Part shown: one piece after another, positions 27,737-36,704 of the stretch
Layout of the letters: the number at the start of each line of letters is the position of its first letter
Numbering within the stretch: position 1 is the first letter of the stretch
Assembly (NCBI RefSeq): GCF_007990225.1
Contig: NZ_BJWF01000003.1
Location: 62,001 to 126,000 of the forward strand
Reading direction: 5' to 3'
Source: Enterococcus villorum
GTDB taxonomy: Bacteria > Bacillota > Bacilli > Lactobacillales > Enterococcaceae
DNA: 64,000 nucleotides
The notes under the pieces: model-generated
What the model was told of the DNA's origin: nothing
Databases searched by the model: none
Seen by the model: only the letters and a program-made list of their open reading frames with translations
Position numbers and translations under genes: made by a program

Positions 27737-28168
27737 TTATAGTCCAAAATCAATCATATTTTCAGCAATTTCATCAAAGTTTTCTTCTGCTACTTCAGAA
27801 AATTCATGCCAACGTGTTTCATCCCAAATCTCAATACGATTTGCCACACCGATGACTACACATTCTTTTGTTAAAGCAGCATAGTTTCTTAATGTGCTAG
27901 GAATGTTGATTCGTCCTTGTTTGTCTAATTCGCATTCAGTGGCTGCCGAGTAAAAAAAACGCACAAAAGTCCGAGCATCTTTTTTAGCTAAAGGCATTTC
28001 GTTTAGTTTAGTTTCTAAGTTCGCCCATTCACTCATCGGATAACCAAAAAGACAGCCATCTAGTCCACGAGTAAGAACGAATTGTTCCCCTAAATCTTCA
28101 CGAAGTTTCGAAGGTACGATCATGCGACCTTTTGTATCAATATTATGCCGATATTCGCCCATGAACAT
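27737..28168 (-). CDS. mraZ: Transcriptional regulator MraZ
   Basis: A 143-residue protein with two SpoVT-AbrB-like halves, each carrying a DxKGR/LDKQGR signature (DTKGRM near the start, DKQGRI in the second half). MraZ proteins form ring oligomers and bind direct repeats upstream of their own gene, controlling the dcw operon. The start MFMGEYRHN at 28168 matches the family. A longer in-frame reading from 28222 would add 18 residues with no precedent and is rejected. Three phased TGGnn boxes lie 39-63 bases upstream. Confidence 0.96.
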   Translation of the reverse strand: MFMGEYRHNIDTKGRMIVPSKLREDLGEQFVLTRGLDGCLFGYPMSEWANLETKLNEMPLAKKDARTFVRFFYSAATECELDKQGRINIPSTLRNYAALTKECVVIGVANRIEIWDETRWHEFSEVAEENFDEIAENMIDFGL

Positions 28169-28206
28169 TGAAACTACCCCCGTTTCTCCACTAACTAAAA
28201 TTAGTC

Positions 28207-28231
28207 TACCACAATCCCCCACTTTCTACCA
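28207..28231 (-). promoter_or_regulatory. Candidate MraZ operator: three TGGnn boxes at 10-bp spacing
   Basis: The minus strand has TGGTA (28227-28231), TGGGG (28217-28221) and TGGTA (28207-28211), each separated by five bases. This matches the known geometry of MraZ boxes (TGGGN repeats with five-base spacers). A TAGACT sequence overlapping the last box could be the -10 of the mraZ promoter, but no convincing -35 was found. Confidence 0.65.
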
Positions 28232-28281
28232 CCTTTTATAGAAAATCCGAGAATAACTTTTTTGTTAGTAAAAACTTTTTT

Positions 28282-28337
28282 AAGAATCGAGCTGTAAAAA
28301 AACTTTAAAAAATCTTTTTACAGCTCGATTCTTTTTT
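28282..28337 (+). terminator. 19-bp stem-loop between DUF3397 and mraZ, T-run on the plus strand
   Basis: Arms 28282-28300 and 28315-28333 are perfectly complementary. The plus strand continues CTTTTTTATC, a good terminator in that direction. On the minus strand the stem is followed by A residues first, so termination of the DUF3397 transcript here is less certain. Confidence 0.65.
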
Positions 28338-28338
28338 A

Positions 28339-28707
28339 TCAAAGATAGGCAAGGATATTTAAAACGATCAATAAAAGATAAAAAGCACTTGTCAGTAAAA
28401 ACGTGAGTCGCCACGTCATTTTCAAATAACGCGAATAAATAATTTCATCATAGTAATAAGCTTGGAATACTGCGATACAAATCGCCATCAATAAAATAGA
28501 AATCATAAAAAAAGGCAAGAAAGAAAGGGTTGCCGAATTACGTGATAAAATATGCATTCCTCCCCACAAAAAGGGAACTGCAAGATCGGGGGCTTTGAGT
28601 TTAAAACGACGATCCAAAGAAAACAGTTTAACTAAAAAATTGCAACCAAATAGTACGATTGCAGGAAAAATGTACCAAAATAAAATAAGTGGCGTAAAAG
28701 TGCCCAT
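28339..28707 (-). CDS. DUF3397 family membrane protein
   Basis: A 122-residue integral membrane protein with about four hydrophobic spans separated by short basic loops (SLDRRFKLK, SRYLKMTWR). It resembles DUF3397 proteins, often found just upstream of mraZ in Firmicutes, as here. Function is unknown. It is separated from mraZ by about 170 bases containing a strong hairpin and the MraZ boxes, so it is probably not part of the same transcript. The ATG follows AAAAGGAG by about 11 bases. Confidence 0.75.
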   Translation of the reverse strand: MGTFTPLILFWYIFPAIVLFGCNFLVKLFSLDRRFKLKAPDLAVPFLWGGMHILSRNSATLSFLPFFMISILLMAICIAVFQAYYYDEIIYSRYLKMTWRLTFLLTSAFYLLLIVLNILAYL

Positions 28708-28940
28708 CTGACAAAAACTCCTTTTTATAGTTGTTTCAAGTATACCTTATGTATTTTACACAACTATTTCATTTATTTTAAATTTGTAAAGTTTTATTCT
28801 ACTTTATTTGGATCCCTGATCTTCTTCAAGTCTTCATTTGTTTTTCATCCCACTCTATCAAACTTAGCCAAACATTATCACTGTGCTCTATCGTAATATT
28901 CGTTATAATAGAAGAAATAGAGCGTATAGGAGGTCTAATT

Positions 28941-29897
28941 ATGATTAAGTATTTTTCTGTAGAAGATCGTCAATTGATCAATACACAAAAAGAAACAGAT
29001 GATACAATCTGGTATTGCGTGGAACGTCCAAGCGAAGAAGAAATTCAACAGATTACCCATCAATTTCAAATTCCATCCGATTATATCACTTCTATCTTAG
29101 ATGATGCAGAAAATTCAAGAGAAGAAGAATTTAATCAAACAAAGTTAACAAAACCAGCGTTATTATTGTTACAATATCCATTTCCGAAAACAAGTCCGAG
29201 TGGCTATTTTCAAGTAGATACGTATCCTTTTTCCATTATCGTGACGCCTAAAAAGAAGCTTATCACAATTACCAATCATGAACCACTTTTTTTAAAAAAA
29301 GTATTTAGTCAAACTTTTTCTGAAAACGACTTATCCGTCAATTTAAATATTTTCATGCAGTTACTTTGGCAGATCACTTTTTCTTACAATACTTATTTAA
29401 GCACTTTAAAATCTCAATGTGATGTGTTGGAAAAGCAACTCCATGTTTCTACAGAAAACAGTCAATTGTATCAAATTATGGATATTCAAAAAAGTTTAGT
29501 TTACTTTAAAGAAGCCACCACCGCTAACTTAGCGACGTTGAAAACCTTAATAAAGAATAAAACAATCCAAGAAAACCATGCGCTAAAAAACCATCTTCAT
29601 GATGTGATTATTGAAACAGAACAATCCCGTACCACTGCACATATTCAATTGAAATTAGTTGAACAGATGAATCAAACTTTTTCAGCAATCATTTCCAATA
29701 ACCTCAATAATATTATGAAAATTTTAACTTCTCTAACAATCATTTTAACGATTCCCACAATTATTGGCAGTTTGTATGGAATGAATATTAAACTTCCTAT
29801 TGCTGGTAGGGATGACGCATTTTTATGGTTGAGTATCTTGATGATTTTTATTAGTATTGTTACTACCTATTATTTAAAAAAGGGAAAGTTTTTATAA
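28941..29897 (+). CDS. CorA-family divalent metal ion transporter
   Basis: A 318-residue protein with a large N-terminal cytoplasmic domain (about 1-250) rich in helices, then two C-terminal membrane spans. The first span ends in the CorA signature YGMN (in SLYGMNIKLP) that forms the pore entrance. Members move Mg2+ or, in some cases, Co2+, Ni2+ or Zn2+ as pentamers; which ion is not shown. AGGAGG lies eight bases before the ATG. A TATAAT at 28904-28909 is a likely -10. A tiny membrane protein gene follows 65 bases downstream, before a strong terminator. Confidence 0.92.
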   Translation: MIKYFSVEDRQLINTQKETDDTIWYCVERPSEEEIQQITHQFQIPSDYITSILDDAENSREEEFNQTKLTKPALLLLQYPFPKTSPSGYFQVDTYPFSIIVTPKKKLITITNHEPLFLKKVFSQTFSENDLSVNLNIFMQLLWQITFSYNTYLSTLKSQCDVLEKQLHVSTENSQLYQIMDIQKSLVYFKEATTANLATLKTLIKNKTIQENHALKNHLHDVIIETEQSRTTAHIQLKLVEQMNQTFSAIISNNLNNIMKILTSLTIILTIPTIIGSLYGMNIKLPIAGRDDAFLWLSILMIFISIVTTYYLKKGKFL

Positions 29898-29962
29898 GAC
29901 CCTCTTGTGAATAAAAACAAAAGGAGTTAAACTAAAGATAATAATAAAACTTCGAGGTAAAA

Positions 29963-30082
29963 ATGATGCGTGAGAATAAGCAAACAAGTACTTTTTCAAA
30001 AATCACTAAATTCGTTGTTTGGACTATGTTGATTCTAACAATTGGCTCAGTTATCTTAACTGCAGTTATGAGTGTCATGTAA
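29963..30082 (+). CDS. Small membrane protein, DUF4044-like (39 residues)
   Basis: The frame reads MMRENKQTSTFSKITKFVVW, followed by a hydrophobic span (about residues 18-38). GAGG at 29954-29957 lies just upstream, with spacing 5 to the first ATG or 8 to the second (29966), which may be the true start. The pattern of a short basic/polar N-terminus with SKITK, then VVWTMLI and one membrane helix, resembles the DUF4044 family of tiny Lactobacillales proteins. No function is known. It shares the CorA gene's transcript or is separate, and ends before the terminator at 30104-30146. Confidence 0.75.
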   Translation: MMRENKQTSTFSKITKFVVWTMLILTIGSVILTAVMSVM

Positions 30083-30103
30083 AAGTGATTTTGAAGAACA
30101 AAT

Positions 30104-30146
30104 AACAAAACCACCCGCTCCCAATTTGGAAGCGGGTGGTTTTGTT
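30104..30146 (+). terminator. Strong bidirectional terminator
   Basis: AACAAAACCACCCGCT (30104-30119) pairs with AGCGGGTGGTTTTGTT (30131-30146). It ends the plus-strand CorA/small protein unit and can also serve recN, which ends at 30206 from the other side. Confidence 0.93.
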
Positions 30147-30205
30147 ATAGCCATCCATTAGAACAGCTTTCTCATTTAGAATAAGATAAACGAATTGGGT
30201 TAACC

Positions 30206-31894
30206 CTACACGCTATTTTTATTTGCTAATCGCAACAATTCCTTGGCATGTTCAAGTGTTAAAGGGGTGATTTCACTCCCTGCTAACATTCGTGCAATTT
30301 CTGTTTCTCTTTGTGTCGGTTTCAGTTTTGTCACAGATGTTTGTGTCCTTCCATCTATGATTTCTTTTTTGATGTAATATTGATAGTCCGCTACTGCTGC
30401 TACTTGTGGTAGATGGGTAATACATAACACCTGAGAATAATGAGATATTTGCGATATTTTATCAGCAATAGCTTGTGCGACTCTTCCACTTACACCGGTA
30501 TCGACTTCGTCAAAAATAATACTTGTCACTCCTTGTTCCGATGAAAAAATCGTTTTTAGTGCAAGTAGCATGCGTGAAAGTTCTCCACCGGAAGCAACTT
30601 TTACTAGTGGTTTTAAGGGCTCGCCAGGATTGGTGGTTATGTAAAATTCCACTTGATCAAATCCATTAGCGTCTAAGTATCCTGATGATTTGGTAGAAAA
30701 ACGTACTTCAAATTCAGTGTTTTCCATATACAAGCTTTTTAGTTCGTTCAAAATTGATTTTTCTAATTCTTTGGCAATTTTTTTACGTGTTTCATGCAAT
30801 GCTAAAGCCTGATTTTGGAGCGATACTTCTTGCTCTGCTAATTCATTTTTCATTTTCTCAAGTTGCCCTTCTGAAAAATCAGAAGAATCCAACTCTTTTG
30901 TGATCTCTTCGTAATATTCGATGATCGTTTCGACTGATTCACCATATTTACGTTTCAACTGACGGATCAATTCAAGCCGTTGGTTGACTTCTTCTAATCG
31001 ATTTTCATCTAGCTCTAGTAGATCAATTTGTCGACTCATATCACCAATTGCATCTTGCAACAAATAATAGGCACTTTGTATATTTTCAAATATTGCCTCG
31101 TATTCATTGTCCAAATGTGCGATGCTTTGTAGCTCAGAGACTGCAAAGCCAACGTTGTCGATGCTACTTGGTTCCCCATTACTTAATGCGCTATAGCCAC
31201 TTGCAAAACTATCAACGATTTTCTGATAATTGCTTAATTTTTCACGTTCTTCACTTAATTGCTCTTCTTCTCCGACCTGTAATGCAGCAGCAGCGATTTC
31301 TTCTTGTTGGAAATGAAGCATATCGATTCGCTGAACATATGACTTTTCATTTTCTTGAACTTTCCGAACTTTTCTTTCTAGTTCTCGATAAACGGTATAC
31401 GCCTTTTGATAATCCTTCTTCTTCTTTTGAAAATTAGTATCCCCAAAACGATCTAACAAGGTAAGATGTGCTTCAGGTTGTAAAAGTTCTTGATGTTCGT
31501 TTTGCCCCTGAATGTCGACCAAGTAATTGCCTATTCTTCTAAGATTCGCTAATGTGACGATGTGCCCGTTTACCCGGCAAACATTCTTTCCTGTCAGCGC
31601 CATGTCACGACGAACAATGAGGTTATCTCCATCTGATTCGATTCCAAGTTCTGCCATCAATTCAGAAAAACCCTCTTGGCTTGGCCATTCAAATAAGCTT
31701 TCTAAAATACACTTATCCGCACCTTGTCGGATATAATCACTTGAACCTCTTCCACCAGCTAGCAAACCAAGTGCATCAATAATAATCGATTTTCCTGCCC
31801 CTGTCTCACCAGTGAGAGCCGTCATTCCTTTATAAAAGGACAAATGCAATTTAGGAATAATCGCAAAATTAGTAATACTGATTTCTTGTAGCAA
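30206..31894 (-). CDS. recN: DNA repair protein RecN
   Basis: A 562-residue SMC-like ATPase acting in double-strand break repair. The N-terminal Walker A GETGAGKS, a central coiled coil (about 150-370), the signature SGGELSRMLLAL, and Walker B (SIIFDEVDTGVSG) are present. The start is TTG at 31894 (MLQEISITNFAII), eight bases after AGGAG and matching the family N-terminus; the in-frame GTG at 31903 overlaps the ribosome site. It lies 17 bases after argR, the order seen in B. subtilis (ahrC-recN). Confidence 0.96.
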   Translation of the reverse strand: MLQEISITNFAIIPKLHLSFYKGMTALTGETGAGKSIIIDALGLLAGGRGSSDYIRQGADKCILESLFEWPSQEGFSELMAELGIESDGDNLIVRRDMALTGKNVCRVNGHIVTLANLRRIGNYLVDIQGQNEHQELLQPEAHLTLLDRFGDTNFQKKKKDYQKAYTVYRELERKVRKVQENEKSYVQRIDMLHFQQEEIAAAALQVGEEEQLSEEREKLSNYQKIVDSFASGYSALSNGEPSSIDNVGFAVSELQSIAHLDNEYEAIFENIQSAYYLLQDAIGDMSRQIDLLELDENRLEEVNQRLELIRQLKRKYGESVETIIEYYEEITKELDSSDFSEGQLEKMKNELAEQEVSLQNQALALHETRKKIAKELEKSILNELKSLYMENTEFEVRFSTKSSGYLDANGFDQVEFYITTNPGEPLKPLVKVASGGELSRMLLALKTIFSSEQGVTSIIFDEVDTGVSGRVAQAIADKISQISHYSQVLCITHLPQVAAVADYQYYIKKEIIDGRTQTSVTKLKPTQRETEIARMLAGSEITPLTLEHAKELLRLANKNSV

Positions 31895-31911
31895 CGCAAC
31901 CACTCCTCAAC

Positions 31912-32361
31912 TCAAAGGTAATGTAGAAAATCCATCTTTAATCTCACTGCATCCTCTTCTAGGCGTGTGATCATTAATACATTATCATCATCATTAATGA
32001 TTGAAAACAATTCTTTTTTATAACGTTTGTCAATTAAATTAGCTGCTGCTGAAGCATTTCCCGGCAAGGTTTTTAAAATGACGAATTTTTCCATTTGATC
32101 AACAGCAACAAAGGCATCTTTTAGCAATTTTTCTAATTTTGTACTGACATCTTCAGTGGTTTGTGCAGGCAGACTATAACGATAACCGCCATCTGTTGCA
32201 GGAACTTTGATGAGTTTCAGTTCTTTAATATCTCTTGAAATTGTTGCTTGAGTGACTGAGATCCCTTTATTTTTTAAAATTTCGACGAACTCTTCTTGTT
32301 TTCTGATATCATTTTCGTTTATTAGCCGGGTGATCAAACGATGACGATCTTTTTTTCTCAT
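31912..32361 (-). CDS. argR: ArgR/AhrC-family arginine regulator
   Basis: A 149-residue regulator with an N-terminal winged helix (1-65, including SVTQATISRDIKEL) and a C-terminal hexamerisation/arginine-binding domain. The core reads TLPGNASAAANLID, then NDDDNVLMI where the usual arginine-contacting motif is GDDT. Thus the second motif is altered, which may change effector binding. Enterococci have several ArgR paralogues; this one sits in the tlyA-argR-recN order of the B. subtilis ahrC locus. It would repress arginine biosynthesis or activate catabolism, but its targets are not shown. Confidence 0.9.
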   Translation of the reverse strand: MRKKDRHRLITRLINENDIRKQEEFVEILKNKGISVTQATISRDIKELKLIKVPATDGGYRYSLPAQTTEDVSTKLEKLLKDAFVAVDQMEKFVILKTLPGNASAAANLIDKRYKKELFSIINDDDNVLMITRLEEDAVRLKMDFLHYL

Positions 32362-32463
32362 GCGTTCTTCGCTCCTTTTGCGTATTCTTCTTTACTATGA
32401 TAGCTTATTTCATGCACTTAATAAAGAAGAATCCGCTCTCTTCTTTATCGGCTAATCCACACT

Positions 32464-33282
32464 TTATTTATCGTTAAATTGCTTGTGGGCTTGGTTGACG
32501 ACCATTTCTGGATCAACGACAGGAGATAATGATCCTTCACCAGAAACTTTTTTCAAATGCGCTAAAAATTCAATGTTACCTTCTCCACCAGTAATTGGTG
32601 AATAATTTAGGTCTAACACATCGTAACCGTGAGAGGTAGAAAAACGTAAGATATCTTCAATCACTTGTATGTGTGTTTTTGGATCGCGGACAATGCCGTT
32701 CTTTCCGACTGCTTCTTTTCCCGCTTCAAACTGTGGTTTGATCAATGCAATGACTTCGCCACCTTCTACCAAAATTTCATGTAGCGGTACTAACATCAAT
32801 CTTAAAGAAATAAAGGAAACATCAATGACGGCGATTTCTGGTATTCCCTCGTTAAAATCTTCAGGTTTTGCGTAGCGAAAATTCATTCTTTCCATGACAA
32901 CTACTCGTTCATCTTGTCTGATTTTCCAAGCCAATTGATTGTAGCCAACATCTAGAGCATAACTCATCTTCGCTCCTTTTTGTAAAGCAGCATCAGTAAA
33001 TCCACCTGTTGAGGCACCAATATCCAATAAGATTTTATCCGTTACTGATAAATTAAATACTTTTAGCGCTTTTTCTAATTTCAATCCTCCACGAGAAACA
33101 TATGGTAATTTTTTTCCTTTAATTTGCAACTCACTGCTGACTGGAATTTTTTCTCCTGGTTTATCAAAACGTTCATTTTTTTCATTATAGATGAGGCCTG
33201 CCATTACAGAACGTTTGGCTTGCTCCCTGGTTTCAAATAACCCTTGTTTGACTGCTAAAACGTCTACACGTTCTTTTTCCAT
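32464..33282 (-). CDS. tlyA: TlyA-family rRNA (cytidine-2'-O)-methyltransferase
   Basis: A 272-residue protein with an N-terminal S4 RNA-binding domain (about 3-65, MEKERVDVLAVKQGLFETRE) and an FtsJ-like SAM methyltransferase domain (LLDIGASTGGFTDAAL). TlyA proteins methylate ribosomal RNA, and some have been described as haemolysins. The start at 33282 has GGAG six bases upstream; an earlier ATG at 33294 overlaps that site. It lies between ispA and argR, as in B. subtilis (yqxC), but without dxs. Confidence 0.92.
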   Translation of the reverse strand: MEKERVDVLAVKQGLFETREQAKRSVMAGLIYNEKNERFDKPGEKIPVSSELQIKGKKLPYVSRGGLKLEKALKVFNLSVTDKILLDIGASTGGFTDAALQKGAKMSYALDVGYNQLAWKIRQDERVVVMERMNFRYAKPEDFNEGIPEIAVIDVSFISLRLMLVPLHEILVEGGEVIALIKPQFEAGKEAVGKNGIVRDPKTHIQVIEDILRFSTSHGYDVLDLNYSPITGGEGNIEFLAHLKKVSGEGSLSPVVDPEMVVNQAHKQFNDK

Positions 33283-33296
33283 TGTTTTCTCCATTT

Positions 33297-34181
33297 CTAT
33301 ACACTAAATTGTTGAATGAACTGACGAAGAAGTTGTCCGTTAAATAAACAAACATTTTTTTCTAGTTGATCAATGAGACGATTGGCCACATCCATTTCCT
33401 TCTTAAGCGCTTCTTTTGTTTCCTCAATTCCTAATAAACGAGGGTAAGTCGTTTTTTCCATTTTCTCATCTTTCCCCGCTGTTTTACCTAATGCTTCTGT
33501 TGTGCTAACCATATCTAATAGATCATCCCGAATTTGAAATGCTAAACCTAAATGATTGGCTAGTTTTTGCAATGAAGCTAAAACTTCTTCAGGTTGATTT
33601 GCTAATACACCTCCAGCTAAGAGAGCATAGTGTATCAATCGGCCAGTTTTTCTTTCATGGATAAACTTCAATTCTTCTAACGACAATTGTTGAGATTCAC
33701 CTGCAATATCTGCTGCTTGTCCTGCGACCATACCTTGAGTTCCAGCGCTTATTGCTAATTGCTGTAATAATAATAGCTTAGGCGAATTGGCTAAATGAGT
33801 CATGCTTAGTAATTGAAACGCAGCCGTTAATAACCCATCGCCTGCTAAAATTGCCAAAGCTTCCCCGTACACTTTATGATTCGTAGGTTTTCCACGCCTT
33901 AAATCATCGTCATCCATGGCTGGTAGATCATCATGGATCAACGAGTACGTATGAACCATTTCTAATGCCGCTGCAACTTGGTAAGTCGTCGTATCAATTG
34001 ATTCGTTAAAAGCTGCTACAGTGCTTAGCAAAAGTAAAGGACGAATCCTCTTCCCTCCCGCATGGATCGAATAAAGCATACTTTCTTTCAACTTTTCTTC
34101 AGAGGTATGTTGGTTTAAAAAAGAAACCATTTCTTCCTCGACAGCCGGGAGATGGATCGTTGAAAAATCAGCTAATTTCAT
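33297..34181 (-). CDS. ispA: Polyprenyl (farnesyl) diphosphate synthase
   Basis: A 294-residue all-helical prenyltransferase that condenses IPP with DMAPP and GPP to make farnesyl diphosphate, the precursor of undecaprenyl phosphate. The first aspartate-rich motif is DDLPAMDDDD (84-93) and the second is DDLLD. The residues ahead of the first motif fit a C15 product, though product length is not certain from sequence. Its ATG overlaps the xseB stop by one base (TAATG). The missing neighbour dxs fits a mevalonate-pathway organism. Confidence 0.95.
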   Translation of the reverse strand: MKLADFSTIHLPAVEEEMVSFLNQHTSEEKLKESMLYSIHAGGKRIRPLLLLSTVAAFNESIDTTTYQVAAALEMVHTYSLIHDDLPAMDDDDLRRGKPTNHKVYGEALAILAGDGLLTAAFQLLSMTHLANSPKLLLLQQLAISAGTQGMVAGQAADIAGESQQLSLEELKFIHERKTGRLIHYALLAGGVLANQPEEVLASLQKLANHLGLAFQIRDDLLDMVSTTEALGKTAGKDEKMEKTTYPRLLGIEETKEALKKEMDVANRLIDQLEKNVCLFNGQLLRQFIQQFSV

Positions 34182-34405
34182 TACGCTTCCTCATTCCCCT
34201 CAAAAGCAACTTCTTCATTTGCTTCTGTCATCATTTTCGTCAATGTTTCTTCTGCCTTTGTCAGTGTCTCTTGACAATGTTTACTTAATTCCATACCACG
34301 TTTAAAAGCATCCAAGGCAGACTCTAGTGGAACATCACCTTGTTCAAGTTGCATAACAATTTTTTCCAGTTCCTGTAAAGATTCTTCAAATGTTGGATTT
34401 TCCAT
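34181..34405 (-). CDS. xseB: Exodeoxyribonuclease VII small subunit
   Basis: A 74-residue helical-hairpin protein ([20 protein letters not shown], then [13 protein letters not shown]) that binds XseA to form exonuclease VII, which degrades single-stranded DNA. Length and pattern are typical. It sits six bases after xseA and overlaps ispA by one base. Confidence 0.95.
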   Translation of the reverse strand: MENPTFEESLQELEKIVMQLEQGDVPLESALDAFKRGMELSKHCQETLTKAEETLTKMMTEANEEVAFEGNEEA

Positions 34406-34411
34406 TTTTGA

Positions 34412-35749
34412 TTATTCTCCTTCTTTTACTTCTTGCACTTTCGCCATCACGTGTCCATCTTGATAATGGATTTTGATTGCGTCATTCGGTTTTAACTCCG
34501 CTATACTTTTAACGACTTGTCCTTCTAACGTTGTATAGTTGTAGCCACGTCCCATAATTTTTAATGGACTAAGTAGATCCAACGACTGCACAGCTTTTTG
34601 GAAACGTTGCTGTTGTGCTTGCATGTATTGTTCCATCTTCTCTGCTAATCGTTTTTCTAAATAGTCGGTTTCTTGTTTGGCAGATTTTACACGATAAATC
34701 GGCGCTACTTGTTCAAGCTGATGACTTAACTGTAAAGCTTGCTTTTCTTTTAAATGATAGATATGTTGTGTTGATTGAAATAAACGTTGCTTTAGCTGAT
34801 CTAATTTAATGGTTTGTCCTTCATACAAACGTTCTGGTTGTCGAAAGACATAGGACTGTTTTGCTCGTTCAAAACGTTCTTGTTTTCGTTGGATTTGACG
34901 CATAAATGCTTGTTCTAGTCGAGTTTGTCGCTCTTTCATTTTTAATAACACTTCTGATAAAACTGGCACAGCCAGTTCTGCTGCTGCTGTAGGCGTTGCA
35001 GCACGAACATCAGCCACTAAATCGGCGATTGTTGTGTCTGTTTCATGCCCAACAGAAGAAATGACTGGCGTCTTTGCTTCGTGGATCGCTCTTGCTACTG
35101 TCTCTTCATTAAATGGCCATAAATCTTCAATGGAGCCGCCCCCACGTCCAATAATCATTGTATCAAAATTACCCAACTCTTCTACTCGTTGTATGTTTTG
35201 CACAATATTATTTGCTGCTTGATTACCTTGAACAACTGTAGGAAATAAAACGAGTTGAACAATCGGATAGCGCCTTTTAACCGTCGTGATAATGTCGCGG
35301 ATAACTGCTCCACTTGGACTAGTTAAAACAGCAATTCTTTTTGGAAAACGAGGAAGTACTTTTTTAGGCGCATGAAAAAGACCTTCTTTTCTCAACTTTT
35401 CTTTACGCTCTTCTAGCTCTTGATATAAAGCACCTACACCATCTGGTTCCATATGTTCAACGTAAATTTGATAGGAGCCAGAAGCTTCATATAAAGAGAT
35501 TCGCCCAACTACAAGAACCTTCATTCCTTCTTTAGGTTGAAAACGCAATTTTTGAAAGGCACCTTTGAACATGATTGCCGATATCTTGGCATGATCGTCT
35601 TTTAAACTAAAATATTGATGAGCATTTGCCCTTAAACGAAAATTAGAGATTTCACCGGTTAAATAGACCCTTTCGAGATAAGGGTCCACATCAAATTTTC
35701 TTTTTAAATACTTTGTCAAAGTGGTAACTGTTAAATATTCTTGTGTCAT
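34412..35749 (-). CDS. xseA: Exodeoxyribonuclease VII large subunit
   Basis: A 445-residue catalytic subunit of exonuclease VII. An N-terminal OB-fold domain (about 1-100) is followed by the catalytic domain with SPSGAVIRDI and GRGGGSIEDLWPFN, then a long coiled coil that binds XseB copies, and a short C-terminal domain. Its ATG immediately follows the folD TAG stop, with no gap. Confidence 0.96.
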   Translation of the reverse strand: MTQEYLTVTTLTKYLKRKFDVDPYLERVYLTGEISNFRLRANAHQYFSLKDDHAKISAIMFKGAFQKLRFQPKEGMKVLVVGRISLYEASGSYQIYVEHMEPDGVGALYQELEERKEKLRKEGLFHAPKKVLPRFPKRIAVLTSPSGAVIRDIITTVKRRYPIVQLVLFPTVVQGNQAANNIVQNIQRVEELGNFDTMIIGRGGGSIEDLWPFNEETVARAIHEAKTPVISSVGHETDTTIADLVADVRAATPTAAAELAVPVLSEVLLKMKERQTRLEQAFMRQIQRKQERFERAKQSYVFRQPERLYEGQTIKLDQLKQRLFQSTQHIYHLKEKQALQLSHQLEQVAPIYRVKSAKQETDYLEKRLAEKMEQYMQAQQQRFQKAVQSLDLLSPLKIMGRGYNYTTLEGQVVKSIAELKPNDAIKIHYQDGHVMAKVQEVKEGE

Positions 35750-36595
35750 CTATTCACCTGCTTCAGCCGCCATAACTGTTTGGTACATTAACATTGTAAT
35801 GGTCATTGGTCCAACACCTTTTGGTACAGGGGTAATATAACTAGCTAAAGGCGCTACTTCATCGAATTTTACATCACCAATCAATTTTCCATTTTCGTCA
35901 CGATTCATTCCAACATCAATTACCACTGCTCCTGGTTTAATAAATTCTTTTGTCACAAAATGACCACGCCCAATTGCAACAACTAATATATCTGCTTCTC
36001 TTGCTAATTCTGGAAGATTTTTTGTTTTCGAATGCGCAATGGTTACAGTTGCGTCTTTCATTAACATCAATTGTGCCATTGGTTTTCCAACAATATTGCT
36101 ACGTCCAATCACTAATGCACGTTTCCCAGTCAACTCAATATTATAAGCTTCAAACATTTTCATAATGCCATAAGGAGTACATGGAATTTTATCTGGATTA
36201 CCTGCTAACAAACGACCTAAATTCATTGGATGAAAACCATCCACATCTTTTTTAGGATCAATAGCAAGTAAAACTTTCTCTTCATCAATATGCTTTGGTA
36301 AAGGTAATTGAACGAGAATGCCATGAAATGCTGGATCTTGATTATATTTTTCGATTTCAGCCAACAAATCTTTTTCAGTTATCGTACTTGGGTAGCGTTC
36401 TACTTTCGAATGTAATCCAATTGATTTTGCTGAGCGTTCTTTATTTCGTACATAAACTTGGCTTGCTGGATTTTCGCCTACTAATAAAACCACTAATCCG
36501 GGATGGATCGCTTTTTCTTTTAATTCTCTCACTTTTATAGCAATCTCTGCCTGCATTTTTTCAGCTAATTCTTTTCCATTAATCAATTCCGCCAT
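35750..36595 (-). CDS. folD: Methylenetetrahydrofolate dehydrogenase/cyclohydrolase FolD
   Basis: A 281-residue bifunctional cytoplasmic enzyme that interconverts 5,10-methylene-THF, methenyl-THF and 10-formyl-THF using NADP. Conserved segments are [20 protein letters not shown] (with the catalytic lysine), [32 protein letters not shown] and [12 protein letters not shown]. Complete. It follows nusB, separated by a terminator-like hairpin at 36677-36704, so it may be transcribed both from readthrough and from its own promoter. Confidence 0.97.
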   Translation of the reverse strand: MAELINGKELAEKMQAEIAIKVRELKEKAIHPGLVVLLVGENPASQVYVRNKERSAKSIGLHSKVERYPSTITEKDLLAEIEKYNQDPAFHGILVQLPLPKHIDEEKVLLAIDPKKDVDGFHPMNLGRLLAGNPDKIPCTPYGIMKMFEAYNIELTGKRALVIGRSNIVGKPMAQLMLMKDATVTIAHSKTKNLPELAREADILVVAIGRGHFVTKEFIKPGAVVIDVGMNRDENGKLIGDVKFDEVAPLASYITPVPKGVGPMTITMLMYQTVMAAEAGE

Positions 36596-36676
36596 ACAAT
36601 CACTCCCAGATTTTTTTGTGCTTTCATTCTACCATAGATAAACAATCTTTTAGAACCTGTTTTTATTTCTTTCATA

Positions 36677-36704
36677 GAAAAAAGCTGGGACTAGGCCCCA
36701 GCTT
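36677..36704 (-). terminator. Terminator overlapping the nusB stop codon
   Basis: AAGCTGGG (36682-36689) pairs with CCCAGCTT (36697-36704). The nusB TAG (36691-36693) is in the loop, and the minus strand runs on into TTTTTT. The layout matches the terminator at the end of the DEAD-box gene. Confidence 0.8.

Noticed and set aside
31048-31437. A 129-codon plus-strand frame opposite recN
   Set aside because: Antisense shadow with no ribosome site or domain.
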